64,000 nucleotides of DNA from Prorocentrum cordatum (lineage: Eukaryota; Sar; Dinophyceae; Prorocentrales; Prorocentraceae): NCBI GenBank assembly GCA_963575745.1, contig CAUYUJ010013891.1, positions 525,500 through 589,499 of the forward strand, read 5' to 3'. The position numbers were made by a program, and so were the translations under genes. Of the stretch, positions 31,862-41,156 are shown one piece after another (position 1 is the stretch's first letter; the number at the start of each line of letters is the position of its first letter). The notes beneath the pieces are model-generated. The model was given only the letters and a program-made list of their open reading frames with translations, was not told the DNA's origin and ran no database searches.

Positions 31862-33010
31862 TAGTAAAACGTGCATTTTCAGCATACTCGCTTGCTTCGT
31901 TTTCACAGTGCCCCAGACGCCCCCGAGGAGCTCCAACACAGCCCAAGAGGGACCCAAGCGGGCCCACGACGGCCTAAAAGGGTCGTCCTGTGGGGCTCAC
32001 GGAACCCCCCGAGACGGCCGAAGAAACCTCAAAGCCGGCCCAGGAGGCCCCCAAGACGGCCTCAGGAAGGCCCACTACGTAGGGCCTCGTTCGAAATCAT
32101 GTCCCCGGAAGCCTCTCTGGGAACGTGATTTCTGGGTTTCCAGGACGCCTAAACAGGCCCACAAGACAGCCTCAGCGAGGCCCCAGAGGGCCCGAGATGG
32201 CTTGAAGATTGTCCAAAAGGCCCCAAGAGGGCCTTCAAGATTGCAAACATCTGCCCACTCCCCTCGTAAAGCGTACGTTTTCAGCATACACGCTTGCTTC
32301 GTCTTCAGTGCCCCAGACGCCCCCGAGGAGCCCCAAGACAGCCCAAGAGAGACCCGAGAGGGCCCAAGGCGGCCCAAAAGGGTCATCCTGTGGGGCTCAC
32401 GGAACCCCCCAAGACGGCCCAAGAGGCCCCGAAGCCAGCCCAGGAGGCCCCCAAGACGGCCTCAGGAAGGCCCAAGAGGGCCTCGTTCGAAAAAATGTTT
32501 CCGGAAGCCTGAACATGATTTCTGGGTTCCCAGGACGCCCAAGAGGCCCACAAGACAGCCTCAGCGAGGCCCCAGAGGGCCCGAGATGGCTTGAAGATGG
32601 CCGAAGACGGCCCCAAGAGGGCCTTCAAGATGCACACATCTGCCCATTCCCTTCGTAAAACATACATTTTCAGCATATTCGCTTGCTTCGTCTTCACAGT
32701 GCCTCAGACGCCCCCGCGGAGCCCCAGGGCAGCCCAAGAGAGGCCCACGACGGCCTAAAAGGGTCATCCTGTGGGGCTAATGGAACCCCCCAAGACGGCC
32801 CAAAAGGCCCCAAAGCCGGCCCAGGAGGCCCCCAAGACGGCCTCAGAGAGGCCCAAGAGGGCCCCGTTCGAAATCATGTTCCCGGCAACCTCTCCGCGAA
32901 CATTATTTCCGGGGTCCCAGGACGTTCGAGAGGGCCCCAGGACGGCCCCACAAGGGCCCTAAGAGGACACTCGAAAGGGCCAGGAGGGCCACAGTTTGTG
33001 ATTTGCGCGA
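31862..33010 (+). repeat. Three ~395-bp satellite units
   Basis: GTAAA(A/G)C(G/A)T landmarks at 31862, 32265 and 32656 give spacings of 403 and 391 bp. Hairpins sit at the same place in each: 32094-32131 (complete), 32490-32521 (right side deleted) and 32871-32908 (mismatched). Confidence 0.85.
32094..32131. repeat. Hairpin copy with partly mismatched stem
   Basis: AAATCATGTCCCCGGA / AGCCTC / TCTGGGAACGTGATTT. Left and right arms have each drifted toward different versions, so three pairs become wobble or mismatch. It is useful as a decaying contrast to the perfect copies. Confidence 0.85.
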
Positions 33011-33019
33011 CATGTTGTT

Positions 33020-33137
33020 GGCGAGGGCGATCGACGATCGGCGACGGTGATTGACGATGACAACGACGGTCGTCGACGGCGACGACTGACGACGACGATC
33101 GACGACGATGACAACAGTTGACGCCGCCGATCGGCAA

Positions 33138-33168
<31 letters not shown>

Positions 33169-33260
33169 CCACGGCGACGGCGGCGACGCTGTCCGTATGC
33201 ACCGAGCCACTTTGGGCTCTGGTCAGCTCCAGGTGGAGGGTTTCTCCGAAGGGCTTCGGC
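33020..33260 (+). repeat. Duplicated CGA-rich block, copy 1
   Basis: The ~190 bp from GATGACAACAGTTGACGCCG through TCCGTATGCACCGAGCCAC to GGTTTCTCCGAAGGGCTTCG recurs almost unchanged at 34850-35055; a more diverged partial copy is at 34440-34640. Followed by a (TCC)n tract (33265-33450). Confidence 0.85.
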
Positions 33261-33774
33261 GACCAGTCCTCCTCCTCCTCCTCCTCCCTCCCTCCCTCCC
33301 TTCCTTCCTCCTCCCTCCTCCCTCCTCCATCCTCCAATTTCCCTCCTCCCTCCTCCTCCCTCTCCTCCTCCTCCTCCTCCTCCTCCTCCTCCTCCTCCTC
33401 CCCTCCCTCCCTCCCTCCCTCCCTCCCTTCCCGCCTGCTCCTCCTCCTCCTCGCCTTCAGCCGCAAGACAGCCCAGAAGAGGTCCAACAAGGCCCCAGAC
33501 ACCCCAGAAGGGTCGTCCCGCGGGGCTCACGGAGCCCCCCAAGACGGCCCGAGAGGCAACAAAGCCAGCCCAGGAGGCCCCCAAGCCGGCCCCAGGGAGG
33601 CCCAAGAGGGCCTCGTTCGAAGCCATGTTCCCGGAAGCCTTTCCGGGAGCATGGAGGCCCCAGGACGGCTCCAAAAGGGCCCTAAAAGTAATTTTTAAAA
33701 CGCATGGAGGGCCACAGTTCGTTGATCAGCGCGAGATATTGTTGGATTTCTTTCGTGCGGAGGAGACGTAGGGT

Positions 33775-34440
33775 GCGAAGGAGGAGGAGGAGGAGGAGGA
33801 GGAGGAGGAGGAGGAGGAGGAGGAGGAGGGAGGAGGGAGGAGGGAGGCGGAGGAGGAGGAGGAGGCGGAGGCGGCGGAGGCGGAGGCGGAGGCGGAGGCG
33901 GAGGCGGAGGCGGAGGCGGAGGCGGAGGCGGAGGCGGGCGGAGGAGGAGGAGGAGGAGGAGGAGGAAGAGGAAGAGGAGGAGGACGAGGAGGAGGAGGAG
34001 GCGGAGGCGAAGGCGGAGGCGGAGGCGGAGGAGGAGGAGGAGGAGGAGAGGAGGAGGAGAGGAGAGGAAGGAGGAATGAGGAAGGAGGAAGGAGGAAGGA
34101 GGGAAGGAGAAGGAGGAAGGAGGAAGGGGAAGGAGGAAGGAGGTAGGAGGAAGGAGGAAGGAGGAGGAGGAGGAGGAGGATGGAGGAGGGGGGAGGGGGA
34201 GGAGGGAGGAGGGAGGAGGGGGAGGGAGGGAGGAGGAGGAGGAGGAGGAGGAGGAGGAGGAGGAGTAAGGAGGAAGGAGGAGGAGGAGGAACCGCCCTCA
34301 GAGGAAGGAGGAGGAGGAGGAGGAAGGAGAGGAGGAGGGGGAGGAGGAGGAGGGGGAGGAGGAGGAAGAGGAGATGGAGGAGGAGGCGGGGAGGAGGAGC
34401 GGAGGGGAGGAGGGGGGGAGATGGGGGGGCTCGAGGGCGA
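33775..34440. repeat. 660-bp (GGA)n purine tract
   Basis: Almost pure purine on the plus strand with GGAGGC and GAAGGA variants. Opposite-strand (TCC)n tracts flank it at 33265-33450 and 35055-35160. Glu-, Arg- and Gly-rich frames are microsatellite translations. Confidence 0.95.
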
Positions 34441-35160
34441 TCGACGATCGGCGACGACGACCGGCGACGGCGATTGACGACGACGACGACGACGGTCGAC
34501 GACGGACGACGACGACGGTCGACGACGATGTCAGCAGTCGACGCCGCCGATCGATATCAACGATCGACGGCGACGACGACGGCCGCGCCGACGGCGGCGA
34601 CGCTGTCCGCCTGCGCGGAGCAGCCCTGGGCTCAGTCTTTTCCGCATCGTTCGAGATCTCTCCGGAAGCCTTTCCGGGAACATGATTTCCGGAGGACGAG
34701 GAGGAGGGTGAGGAGGAGGAGGCAGAGGAAGAGGAGGCAGAGGTGGAGGAGGAGGAGGAGGAGGAGGAGGAGGAGGAGGAGGAGGGGAGGAGGAGTGGGG
34801 GGGAGGGCTCGAGGGCGATTGACGACTGGCGACGGTGATCGCCGACGGTGATTGACGATGACGACGACGGCCGTCAACGGCGACGACCGACGACGACGAC
34901 GGTCGACGACGATGACAACAGTTGACGCCGCCGATCGGCAAACGACGACGACGACGGCCACGGCGACGGCGGCGACGCTGTCCGTGTGCACCGAGCCACT
35001 TTGGGCGCAGGTCAGCTCCAGGTGGAGGGTTTCTCCGAAGGGCTTCGGCCGCCTCCTCCTCCTCTTTCCTCCTTCCCGCCTCCCTCCCCCCTCTTCCCGC
35101 CCCCCTGTTCCCTCCTCCCTCCCTCCCCCCTCTCCTCCTCCTCCTCCTCCTCCTCATCCT
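34440..35160 (+). repeat. Duplicated CGA/GGA block, copies 2 and 3
   Basis: Contains the partial copy (34440-34640), a hairpin-family relic (TCCGGAAGCCTTTCCGGGAA at 34660-34680), a GGA tract (34690-34800), the full copy (34850-35055) and (TCC)n to 35160. Confidence 0.8.
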
Positions 35161-35164
35161 CCTC

Positions 35165-35448
35165 ATCTCCTCGCTACATATGCATATTTATACACATGTT
35201 TACACCTATATTTACAGATATAGGTGAATGTGTGTGCGTATGCATGCTTTGTATTTCTGCATATGTGTGTGAATGCTTGTATGCATGCATGCATGCATGT
35301 ATGTATGCATGCATGCAAGTGGGTATGTATGTATGTATGCATGCATGGACTGATGGATGGATGGGTGGATTGATGTATGTTTACCTGTACGTATGTGTTA
35401 ATGTGTATATATATACACATAGGTGTATGTATACATACATAGACCGTG

Positions 35449-35484
<36 letters not shown>

Positions 35485-35520
35485 GTACACACATACATAC
35501 ATACATACATGGAGTCGGCC
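35165..35520. repeat. ATGC/TGTA/TA microsatellites
   Basis: TATG and CATG tetranucleotides with a (GGAT) run (35346-35375), then (TA)n at 35448-35482 and (CATA)n to 35510, immediately before the GGAGTCGGCCAGGG head phrase. Confidence 0.9.
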
Positions 35521-36163
35521 AGGGAGGGCGGCGGGCCACTGCCTGTGCCTACCCTCCACGGGCGCTCTCTTGGTTTCTTGTGGGGTGTCCAAGAGTTCCC
35601 GAGACGGCCTGGGCCCGCCCCGAAACGGGCCCCGACAGGATAAGGCGGTCCTAAGAGGGCCCAAGACCGTCCCAAGAGGCCCCGAAAACGCCGAAGATGC
35701 CCTCGAGACGGCCGACGAGGACTCCAACGCGCTCCAGGACGGCATCAAGAGGCTCCCCAAGGGGGCCCTGAGAGACACGATTCGTCAATTTTCCGAGAGT
35801 TTTTGCCGTATTTTGGCCTTCTCTCTCTCCCGCTTCCCAGCGCTCCGTCGCGGCCTCGGAGGCCCTTCAGATCGCCCCAAGACGGCCCACGAGACCCCGA
35901 AGGGGGACCCAAGACGTCCCAGGAGGCTCCCCTGACAACCCAAGTGTGCCCCAATAGCGCCCCACGAGAGGGCCCAGAGGGGGACCGCCAACCGATATTT
36001 GCAGGCCTATGGCCTCAGAGGCCCCCAGAAGGCCCGTGGAGGCCACCAAGAAGCTCCCAAGAAGCTCCGTATGGCCTCCACGAGGCCCCCAGGAAACCCC
36101 AAGAGGCCCCCCAGGGGCCCCGAGGGAACGCCCAAGAGGCCCCCCAACACACCCCTAACAAAT

Positions 36164-36194
36164 CATGTCCCCAAAAAGCCTTTCGGGGACATGG
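36164..36194. repeat. Hairpin family copy in cassette 2
   Basis: CATGTCCCC with AAAAAGCCTTTC between and GGGGACATG on the right: 9-bp perfect outer stem of the covariant (TCCCC/GGGGA) type seen at 31031, here with a looser centre. A further degenerate copy is at 36660-36690. Confidence 0.8.
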
Positions 36195-36877
36195 TTCATC
36201 ATCATGGGCCCGAGAGTCTCCGGAGGCTCTGAAGTAGCATTACGTTACCGGAGAGCTGTCTGGGAAGTTAATTGGGAATCTGACTTATCGCTTTTTCGCG
36301 GCCCTCTTCGGATCGTTTCGCACAAAGTTGCCCCAAGGGCCCTTTTGAACCGTATGGTAGCACCCTGGACGTGTTCTGGCTTCTCTGGACGCTTGGGCCC
36401 GAGTCTGTGACTTAGTGATCGGCTTCAGCCGGTCCTACGGATGGGACCGGGAGGTCCTCCAGAGGAGGTCCAGAAGCGCCGGATGGATTTTGGGAGGCGT
36501 CCATCCGACGACGACGACGACGACGACGACGACGATGGAGACGACGAAACGACGAACATGACGACGACGACGACGACGGCGCGCCCCAAGAGGCGACGAC
36601 GACATCACGACGACGACGACGGCACGCCCCAACAGGCTCCCCAATACGCCCCCAAAAACCATGTTTCCAAAAGACTTTCTGGGAATCCGATCCATCAGGC
36701 CTCCGCCCCCTACGCAACCATCTTCTCCAAAAACTTTCAGGAATACGGATTGACACGCATGGCGTTTTCATTGCCCATGATGCGGTTCATGTTATGGACA
36801 GTTCGTCATGTCCCGTTCAAGCTTTCTGTGGTCCACTACTTTAGTGGAGCAGTGAGCTCGTCAATGCCTGGGGCCTG

Positions 36878-36918
36878 CTAGAGCCTGAGCGCGCGCGAAG
36901 CGCGCGCGATGGTTCTAG
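36878..36918. repeat. Cassette-end hairpin, copy 2
   Basis: CTAGAGCC...GGTTCTAG with the same GCGCGCGC-GAA-GCGCGCGC core as 31532; the one outer-arm change would give a G-T wobble. Followed by (TA)n (36920-36943). Confidence 0.9.
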
Positions 36919-36949
36919 TATATATATATATATATATATATATACAACA

Positions 36950-37090
36950 TGATAGAACTGCAGAAAGAGAGACAGAGAGAGAGAGAGAGAAAACATAAAG
37001 CATGACAGAGAGAGAGAGAGAGACAACAAAAAAAACGAGAGAGAGAGAGAGAGAAAACGAGAGAGACACGGAAATAACTGTTTATATTTG
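36950..37090. repeat. (GA)n microsatellite
   Basis: AGAGAG runs with short A-rich interruptions (ACAAAAAAAACG). Confidence 0.9.
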
Positions 37091-37149
37091 ATCGTTTCGC
37101 TCATTCCGCCGGCCCATACAGTCTCATGTCTGCCGTTTGCCCGAGGGCC

Positions 37150-38660
37150 TGGTGTCAATGCGGCGCTTTGGGGGTTCTTTTGCCAGGCGTCTCGGGAACC
37201 TCTTGGAGGCAGTGTTGAAGCCTCTTGAGGCCCCGTAAGGGCCGTTTGGGGGTCGTTGGGGCTTCTTGTTGGGCTTCTTGGGTGGTTCTTGGGGCGTCTT
37301 GGGGGACTTATTGGCGGGATGTTGGTGGCTTCTGAGGTGCTCCTAGGGGCAGAATCCCCCTTTGGGCGCCTCTTGGGCGGTCTTGGTGATCTCTTGTGCC
37401 GTCTTGGGGTTATCTTGGGCCGTCTTGGGCCGATTTTAGCGGGTTGTTGGGCTGTCTCGGGGCGATGTTGGGGGCTATTTGCGTAGTCTGAGGCGCTGTG
37501 AAACTCGAAACGCCGTTCATGCGGGAAGTGTACATGTTCCTCTGGGAATGGGGCGATTTTTGATTGTAATGGTCGTCTTGGAGGGCCTCTTGAGGCTCTT
37601 TTGGGGCTTCTTGGCGGCCTCGACGGCAATTTTGAGGTCATCTTGGGCGATTTGGAACGATTGTTCGGCGACTTGAGGCCGCTTGGATTGTTTCGGGGGC
37701 GTTCCGGTGCCGTTTTGGCGCGCTCCTGGAGCGTTCTGGGGGCATGAGCCGAACGTCGCGCTCTGGGCGGCGTGCGGAAGCCATTGTGTGAGAGGGCGCG
37801 GTGGTGAGAAGAACAGCTCACCCCACCCGGCTTTCCGGGCTTTCCGGCGTAAGGAGGGCTTCTTTGAACGCTCCTGGACAGTGTTTTTTGGGCAGGTTCT
37901 TGACGCTTGTTGCAAGTCTGTAGGGGCCCCGTTGGGAGTCTACCGAAAGGAGAGCACATTGTAGCATCGCTTGCACTTGCTTGCGTGCTCGGGGGGGCAT
38001 TTGGGGGGCCTCCTGGGGCCGCTTGGGGGACTCTTGGGGGCCTCCTGAGGGCCTCGTGGGGGCCTCTTGGGGCCTCTTAGGGGCCTCTTGGGGCCTCGTG
38101 GGGGCTTCTTAGGGCCGAGGGCTCGAAATGTTGTTTCGTGTTCCCTCTCTGGGGCCCCTTTGGGGGCGTTCTTGGAGCCCTTTTGGACCGTCTTGGAGGC
38201 TTCTTGGGCCGTCTTCGAGACCTCTTGGGCCATCTTGGGGCCCTCTTGACTCTTGGGGGCCTCTTGGGCCCTCTTGGGGCGATCTTGGGGGCCTCTTGGG
38301 CCGTCTTGGGGCGTCGGGAAGCCGAAAAGGTGGAAGCTCCAAAATCTACCAAAAACCTAAGGAAAAGCACTGAATTTTGCCTCCTGGGGCCCTCTTGGGA
38401 GTGCTCTTGGAGGCCTCTTGGGGCGTCTGGGGGCTATCTTGGGCGTCTTGGAGCGATCTTGTGGCATGTCGGACCCGTCGTGTACCATCTTGGGGGCCTC
38501 TTGGGGGCCTCTTGGCCTTTCTTGGGGCTCTCGGGGACGTCTCGGAGCCTTGTTGGTGCGCTCATGGAGCGCTCTGGTGGAGTCGCCCGGGGATCAGCCG
38601 GGACCCGCCCGGGGTACTTTTCGTCCGGGGACCCCCAGGGGCCGCCCCGCGCGCGCGAAC
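37150..38660 (-). repeat. Satellite family array, opposite orientation
   Basis: CTTGGGG(G)CCTCTTGG blocks as at 13.2 kb. Family landmarks are GGGCTCGAAATGTTG (38118) and the AT-richer junction CCAAAAACCTAAGGAAAAGC (38349). 37480-37990 contains less repetitive sequence with no recognised gene. Confidence 0.75.
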
Positions 38661-38726
38661 TAGAGAATTGTTAACCAGTTGCCGGAGATCTTAGCACGCC
38701 TTTGGCCCGTTGGGCCGGCGAATATG

Positions 38727-38818
38727 TATAGAGGGAGAGAGAGAGAGAGAGTGAGAGAGAGAGAGAGAAAAGAGAGAGAGAGACAGAGAGAGGGAGAGAG
38801 AGATTGAGAGAGAGGGCG
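38727..38818. repeat. (GA)n microsatellite
   Basis: GAGAGA with occasional TGAG and AAAAG interruptions. Confidence 0.9.
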
Positions 38819-38975
38819 GGGAAATCATGACAACGAAATATGCATGGAGGAGTGTTTTTTTGGAGCATTGCGGCCGCTCTGCGTGACTAAAGCACGCTAG
38901 AATATAGCAGAGTGCCCCCCTTTCTCTGGGATGGAGGCCTTTGTGCACCTTATTCCGGCATCCCGGGTATATTCG

Positions 38976-39758
38976 TTAATGCCAGTGTTGAGGTCTTTCT
39001 TCCGCCCCACGCACAACTCTCCGAGTTTGGCCAGACGAGCACTTGCATTCCAGGCAAACGACCACCAGAGAGTCGTTCGAACAAACAAATGTTTCATATT
39101 TTTGATTCAAATCACGAAGCGTCTGCAGATCAATCCGAGGGGACTCTGAGCAACGGCCGGGGGGCGGGCAAATGTGACTGGGACGCTTGGTGCGGAGACA
39201 ATCCGAACAATGCCACAAACGCTGCGAACCGACGGGACGGCCTAACCATACCCACGTGTAGGGGCTAGATGCCTCAGCCTGCTCTGGTGCTCGCGGGTTG
39301 GCCCAGGGTACCTCCTTGAGGTTGGTCCTTGGCCACATCGGGAGCAGGTCCGCGGGAATCCTGACTGTATATTTACAAAGCAAAACATCAGCATCAATGT
39401 CGGCCAATGTGGCAGCGGCAGCGGACAGATGCGATGCCGCTCCGAACTTGGCAGCAAGATCGACATAGTCGCTGCCGGCTTGGAGTAAACGCTCGTAAGG
39501 AGAACTATCAGGGTCATCTAGCGTCTGATGCGCCATGACATTCTCAGAGCACAATATTTTGCTCCCGCCCAGAGCCCGCTCCTGCATCACCATCCCTGCG
39601 TACGGTCGGTCAGGCGCAAGGCGAGCGTAGGCACGCAAACAGTGCATGCCAACCACGTTGGCACAGTCACTGAAAAGCTTGCTGGGTTGAGACAGCAGGG
39701 CCCCGCGCACAGCATAAGCAGCAAATTCTCCCGCCCGAGAGGTCTGTGTGCGATTCTT
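38976..39758 (-). pseudogene. LINE D: RNase H and zinc-motif C-terminus, single open frame
   Basis: About 260 codons open on the minus strand, reading KNRTQTSRAGEFAAYAV (Glu of RNase H), LFSDCANVVGMH (Asp), VMAHQ (His), LQAGSDYVDLAAKFGAASH (final Asp region), then WHCSDCLRTKRPSHICPPPG and VVVCLECKCSSG cysteine motifs. This is the 3' end of an RNase H-type LINE like LINE A, but without frameshifts. The first strand, with the leading Asp, is missing because the sequence breaks into a GA/CATA microsatellite at 39790-39850. Alone it cannot transpose. Confidence 0.65.
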
Positions 39759-39789
39759 CCATACTGGGCTTGAGAGCGAGAGATGGACG

Positions 39790-39870
39790 GAGGGGGAGGG
39801 ATACACATATACATATAGGGAGAGAGAGAGAGAGAGAGAAAAAAAAAAAAAGAGAGAGACAGAGGCATCC
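39790..39870. repeat. CATA and (GA)n/(A)n microsatellite
   Basis: ATACACATATACATATA, then GAGAGA and a 13-A run. It truncates LINE D and leads directly to the acceptor of the plus-strand exon at 39892. Confidence 0.9.
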
Positions 39871-39891
39871 ACGCACACAAGCATACCCGCA

Positions 39892-40006
39892 GGAGACGGC
39901 TGAGGACGTGCCCTTGCCGCGCTCGCCCTCCGTGGAGCCCAGCTGGCCGCCCAGCTCAGGGCCTGCGCTGCGGCCCGTGCCGGCCTTCCCGGCGCTGGCG
40001 TCTGAG
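39892..40006 (+). CDS. Plus-strand host exon (upstream), unknown function
   Basis: Begins after GCATACCCGCAG|GAG and reads ETAEDVPLPRSPSVEPSWPP, then SSGPALRPVPAFPALASE. Ends at GAG|GATTGC (GA donor), phase 0. Ser/Pro-rich, probably disordered. Any upstream exons were not found; a microsatellite and LINE D precede it. Confidence 0.5.
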
Positions 40007-40620
40007 GATTGCGGCCGAGACCGATGCCATCTTTCGGGGGCCTAGAGCCTAGAGGTTGGCACCAACATCAACATTCAGAGGAGGACAAGGTACAGATACC
40101 TCTGGCCTTCCCGTGTTTCCGTCTTTTTGGGCCTCCTAGGAGGCATTCGTCGCCACGGCTGGATTCCCCTCGAAATCCTGGTCGGAACGCATCCCGAGAG
40201 AAGTCTGGGAATAGGGGCACCGGTACCTTTTGGCTCTCCCAAACTCGGCGGTGTAGACCCTGAGATCCGTGCGTCGCATTTTTTGTTGAGTTCGGGCCAC
40301 GTGGCCCTCACAGATTTACCCTGCTCGAAATCCAGTCGTCATCGTTTGCAATGTTGCATGTCTTTCACAATGTCGGATCTCAGGGTAGAGCTACGAGGTT
40401 CGCACCTGCATCAATATCGTCGGTGTGCCTTCACCGATGGAAGATGATAATGGTCTCAGTGATTGTGATGATACTCGGGCTTCCACCACGAACACCAAAA
40501 TCTAGGATCATAGTCCCGCGGTGTTGGTGTTGGTGCCCATTTCCAAGCCTCCAGCCCCCAGGAGAGGTTGGGACATCGGCGTTGTCAGTTTCTTCTTGTT
40601 ACCCCCCCTGAGACCCCGAG
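40007..40620 (+). other. GA-AG intron with internal inverted repeats
   Basis: Starts GATTGCGG and ends ACCCCGAG. GAGGAT.GC occurs at both exon-intron borders (a direct repeat). Internal inverted repeats: GGCACCAACATCAACA (40059) against TGTTGGTGTTGGTGCC (40526), and AGACCCTGAGATCCG (40254) against CGGATCTCAGGGT (40375). Confidence 0.55.
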
Positions 40621-40716
40621 GATGCCCATGACCACCAGCTGCACGACGACGCCAGCGAGAGCATCTCCGACCTCGAGGCGATCATCGGCAGCATCTGCGC
40701 CGGCGTGCAGCATTGA
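40621..40716 (+). CDS. Plus-strand host terminal exon
   Basis: Phase 0 continuation reading DAHDHQLHDDASESISDLEA then IIGSICAGVQH and TGA at 40714-40716. The amphipathic pattern (ISDLEAIIGSI) and clean acceptor CGAG|GATGCC make it convincing. Function unknown. Confidence 0.6.
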   Translation, partial: DAHDHQLHDDASESISDLEAIIGSICAGVQH

Positions 40717-40721
40717 CTAGT

Positions 40722-40935
40722 CCATGCCCATCCTCACTGGGCCATGGTATCTCAGCCCCACCAGCAGTCCCCCCGCAGGTGGGGATCGCTCCCGCGAAGC
40801 CCGAATCACGCACGCAAGAGCCGCGCCCTGACGGCGCATCGGCAGAACACGCGAAGTCCGAAGGAAACAGCGTATATGCCAATCTGGGGGGAGGAATCGG
40901 CCAGTGGTGTCGAGGCCACGCCAGTGGGAATGGGA
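40722..40935. repeat. Imperfect inverted repeat pair
   Basis: ATGCCCATCCTCACTGG (~40724) and CCAGTGGGAATGGGAAT (~40918) are near reverse complements, ~195 bp apart. The space between has no recognised gene. Confidence 0.5.
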
Positions 40936-40961
40936 ATCGATTAAAATCCTAGGCCCCCCAG

Positions 40962-41115
40962 ATGGGGTCCCAGTAGATGGGGTTGGAGGATCGCGCCGCA
41001 TCGCCGACATCTCGGCGACGTGCTTCGAGGTGGACCCCGATTTTTTCCACGCCGACGGCGCCGATGCATCGGCGATGCGGCGCTGTCCTCCGACCCCATC
41101 TGCTCGGGTCCCAGC
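40962..41115. repeat. Inverted repeat with ~45-bp arms
   Basis: The left arm (~40964-41010, including GATGGGGTTGGAGGATCGCG) is the reverse complement, with about six mismatches, of the right arm (~41065-41112, including CTGTCCTCCGACCCCATCTG). The spacer is about 55 bp. It lies just upstream of the exon candidate at 41157, so it may be part of an intron. Confidence 0.75.
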
Positions 41116-41156
41116 CCGGAGGCCTCTGCAAACGACGCTCAGGCGCGGCGCAGCAG

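Larger units (their letters stand above)
31580..36950 (+). repeat. Higher-order satellite cassette 2
   Basis: Begins after a (TA)n run with CATCGGAGTAGGCCAGGGGG and the same head (CCGGGACTGCCCCGGGCC) as cassette 1. Three ~395-bp units follow (31862-33010), then a 2-kb insertion of triplet repeats (33020-35160), a second TA/CATA microsatellite head (35400-35530, GGAGTCGGCCAGGG), further satellite units (35540-36300) and the tail with CGA tract and hairpin (36300-36950). Confidence 0.75.

Noticed and set aside
28166-33010. Pro-Lys-Thr-Ala repeat proteins (100-290 codons)
   Set aside because: The same sequence is open in other frames and orientations across the satellite family; indels between units are not multiples of three.
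33775-34480. Glu/Arg/Gly-rich frame of more than 200 codons
   Set aside because: It is the (GGA)n purine tract read in one frame, with no start context or domain.
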